This document shows, piece after piece, positions 6,354-6,663 of a DNA stretch of 6,663 bases (position 1 is its first letter; every line of letters starts with the position of its first letter). The position numbers and the translations under genes are program-made. The DNA is from Bacillota bacterium (lineage in GTDB: Bacteria; Bacillota; Sulfobacillia; Symbiobacteriales; ZC4RG38): NCBI GenBank assembly GCA_003242505.1, contig QGUP01000112.1:1-6663 (forward strand), in the 5' to 3' direction. Below the pieces are notes generated by a model. That model saw nothing but the letters and a program-made list of their open reading frames with translations. It had not been told where the DNA came from and ran no database searches.

Positions 6354-6413
6354 CGCCGGCTACTCCTTCGCCGGCTGCCCTGGCGCCGCATGCTCTTCCG
6401 CCGGCTGCTCCGC
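6354..6413 (-). repeat. 15-bp tandem repeat across the fmt stop codon
   Basis: Four contiguous 15-bp units start at 6354, 6369, 6384 and 6399, each a variant of CGCCGGCTGCTCC plus two bases. Another 13-bp copy is at 6329-6341, 25 bases away. In the fmt frame the units encode a five-residue pattern (AEQPA, EEHAA, PGQPA, KE-stop). The stop TAG replaces the CAG (Gln) found in other units, so the last unit is cut by a single-base difference. It looks like a small minisatellite. Confidence 0.7.
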
Positions 6414-6663
6414 TCCCAGGACGTCCCCCGGGGCCATCCGGTAGCCGGCCAGGAAGGCCGCGGCCTCCATCGGCCGCTTGCCCGCCGGCTGCAGCCGGGT
6501 GAGGACCACTGCGCCCTCCCCGCAGGCCACCACCGGCCCCTTGCCCCGGGCCACCGCCACCACGGTGCCGGGCGGAGCGGCGGGCACGGGGTCCGGCCCG
6601 GGCTCTGCCATCCCGACCTTGAGGAACTGCCCTTGCCAGGTAGGATGGGCCACCCGCCCGGGG
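6360..6663 (-). CDS. fmt: Methionyl-tRNA formyltransferase, C-terminal end (5' cut by window)
   Basis: Last 100 residues of the cytoplasmic enzyme that moves a formyl group from 10-formyl-tetrahydrofolate to Met-tRNA(fMet). Only the C-terminal OB-fold-like tRNA-binding domain is visible: HPTWQGQFLKVGMAEP, then PGTVVAV, VACGEGAVVLTRLQPAGKRPM, and AFLAGYRMAPGDVLG, which match the usual closing pattern (PGTV, C-G-G-L-L-QP-GK-M, FL-G). The catalytic N-terminal domain lies outside the window. The frame is open across the right edge (first full codon 6662). After the normal family end at VLG there is an extra Ala/Glu/Pro-rich tail of about 19 residues (GAEQPAEEHAAPGQPAKE) made by a 15-bp repeat. 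Assignment rests on this domain and on the neighbours yugP and rsmB. Confidence 0.9.
   Translation of the reverse strand, partial: PGRVAHPTWQGQFLKVGMAEPGPDPVPAAPPGTVVAVARGKGPVVACGEGAVVLTRLQPAGKRPMEAAAFLAGYRMAPGDVLGAEQPAEEHAAPGQPAKE

Noticed and set aside
6032..6359. T-box or other riboswitch upstream of yugP
   Set aside because: No T-box AGGGTGGNACCGCG-like sequence or other known riboswitch core was seen; yugP is also not a usual target.
6128..6502. Plus-strand open frame across the fmt-yugP gap, including a repeated RRLVGM peptide from the 21-bp repeat
   Set aside because: It runs into the antisense strand of fmt and becomes Pro/Arg/Ala low complexity. The repeated peptide is only the translation of the DNA repeat, and 21 bp being a multiple of three is explained equally well by helical phasing.

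Overview
The window is GC-rich chromosomal DNA that reads like housekeeping sequence from a high-GC, Firmicutes-type bacterium. This is inferred from gene order and protein families; GC bias and several GTG starts fit a thermophilic or Symbiobacterium/Thermaerobacter-like lineage, but the species cannot be fixed from the sequence. All six recognised genes lie on the minus strand and are read right to left. The order is fmt (C-terminal end only), a YugP-type membrane zinc metallopeptidase, rsmB, rlmN, a PP2C-type phosphatase (prpC/stp) and a PASTA-domain Ser/Thr kinase (prkC), which runs off the left edge. This is a variant of the fmt-rsmB-rlmN-prpC-prkC cluster known from Bacillus and Clostridia.

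Layout from right to left: 6360-6663 is the fmt 3' end, whose last codons lie in a 15-bp tandem repeat. The 328-bp gap 6032-6359 holds a candidate minus-strand promoter (6192-6221), a two-copy 21-bp tandem repeat at its predicted start site (6149-6190), GC-rich hairpins, and a stem that pairs the yugP start codon. yugP is 5321-6031. The 174-bp gap 5147-5320 holds a terminator/attenuator-like hairpin with TTTT and three copies of a 10-bp motif. rsmB (to 3737) has an unclear non-ATG start. A 137-bp gap with two hairpins leads to rlmN (3599-2478). A 54-bp gap leads to prpC (2423-1659). prkC begins one base after the prpC stop.

The genes join translation (formylation of initiator tRNA, C5 methylation of 16S rRNA, C2-adenosine methylation of 23S rRNA and tRNA) to a kinase/phosphatase pair that senses the cell wall. 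prpC and prkC are almost certainly co-translated and act as opposing enzymes. No mobile element, CRISPR array, tRNA or rRNA gene was seen, and the coding content is conserved core rather than a new system. The least explained material is in the non-coding gaps, above all the tandem repeat at the yugP promoter.
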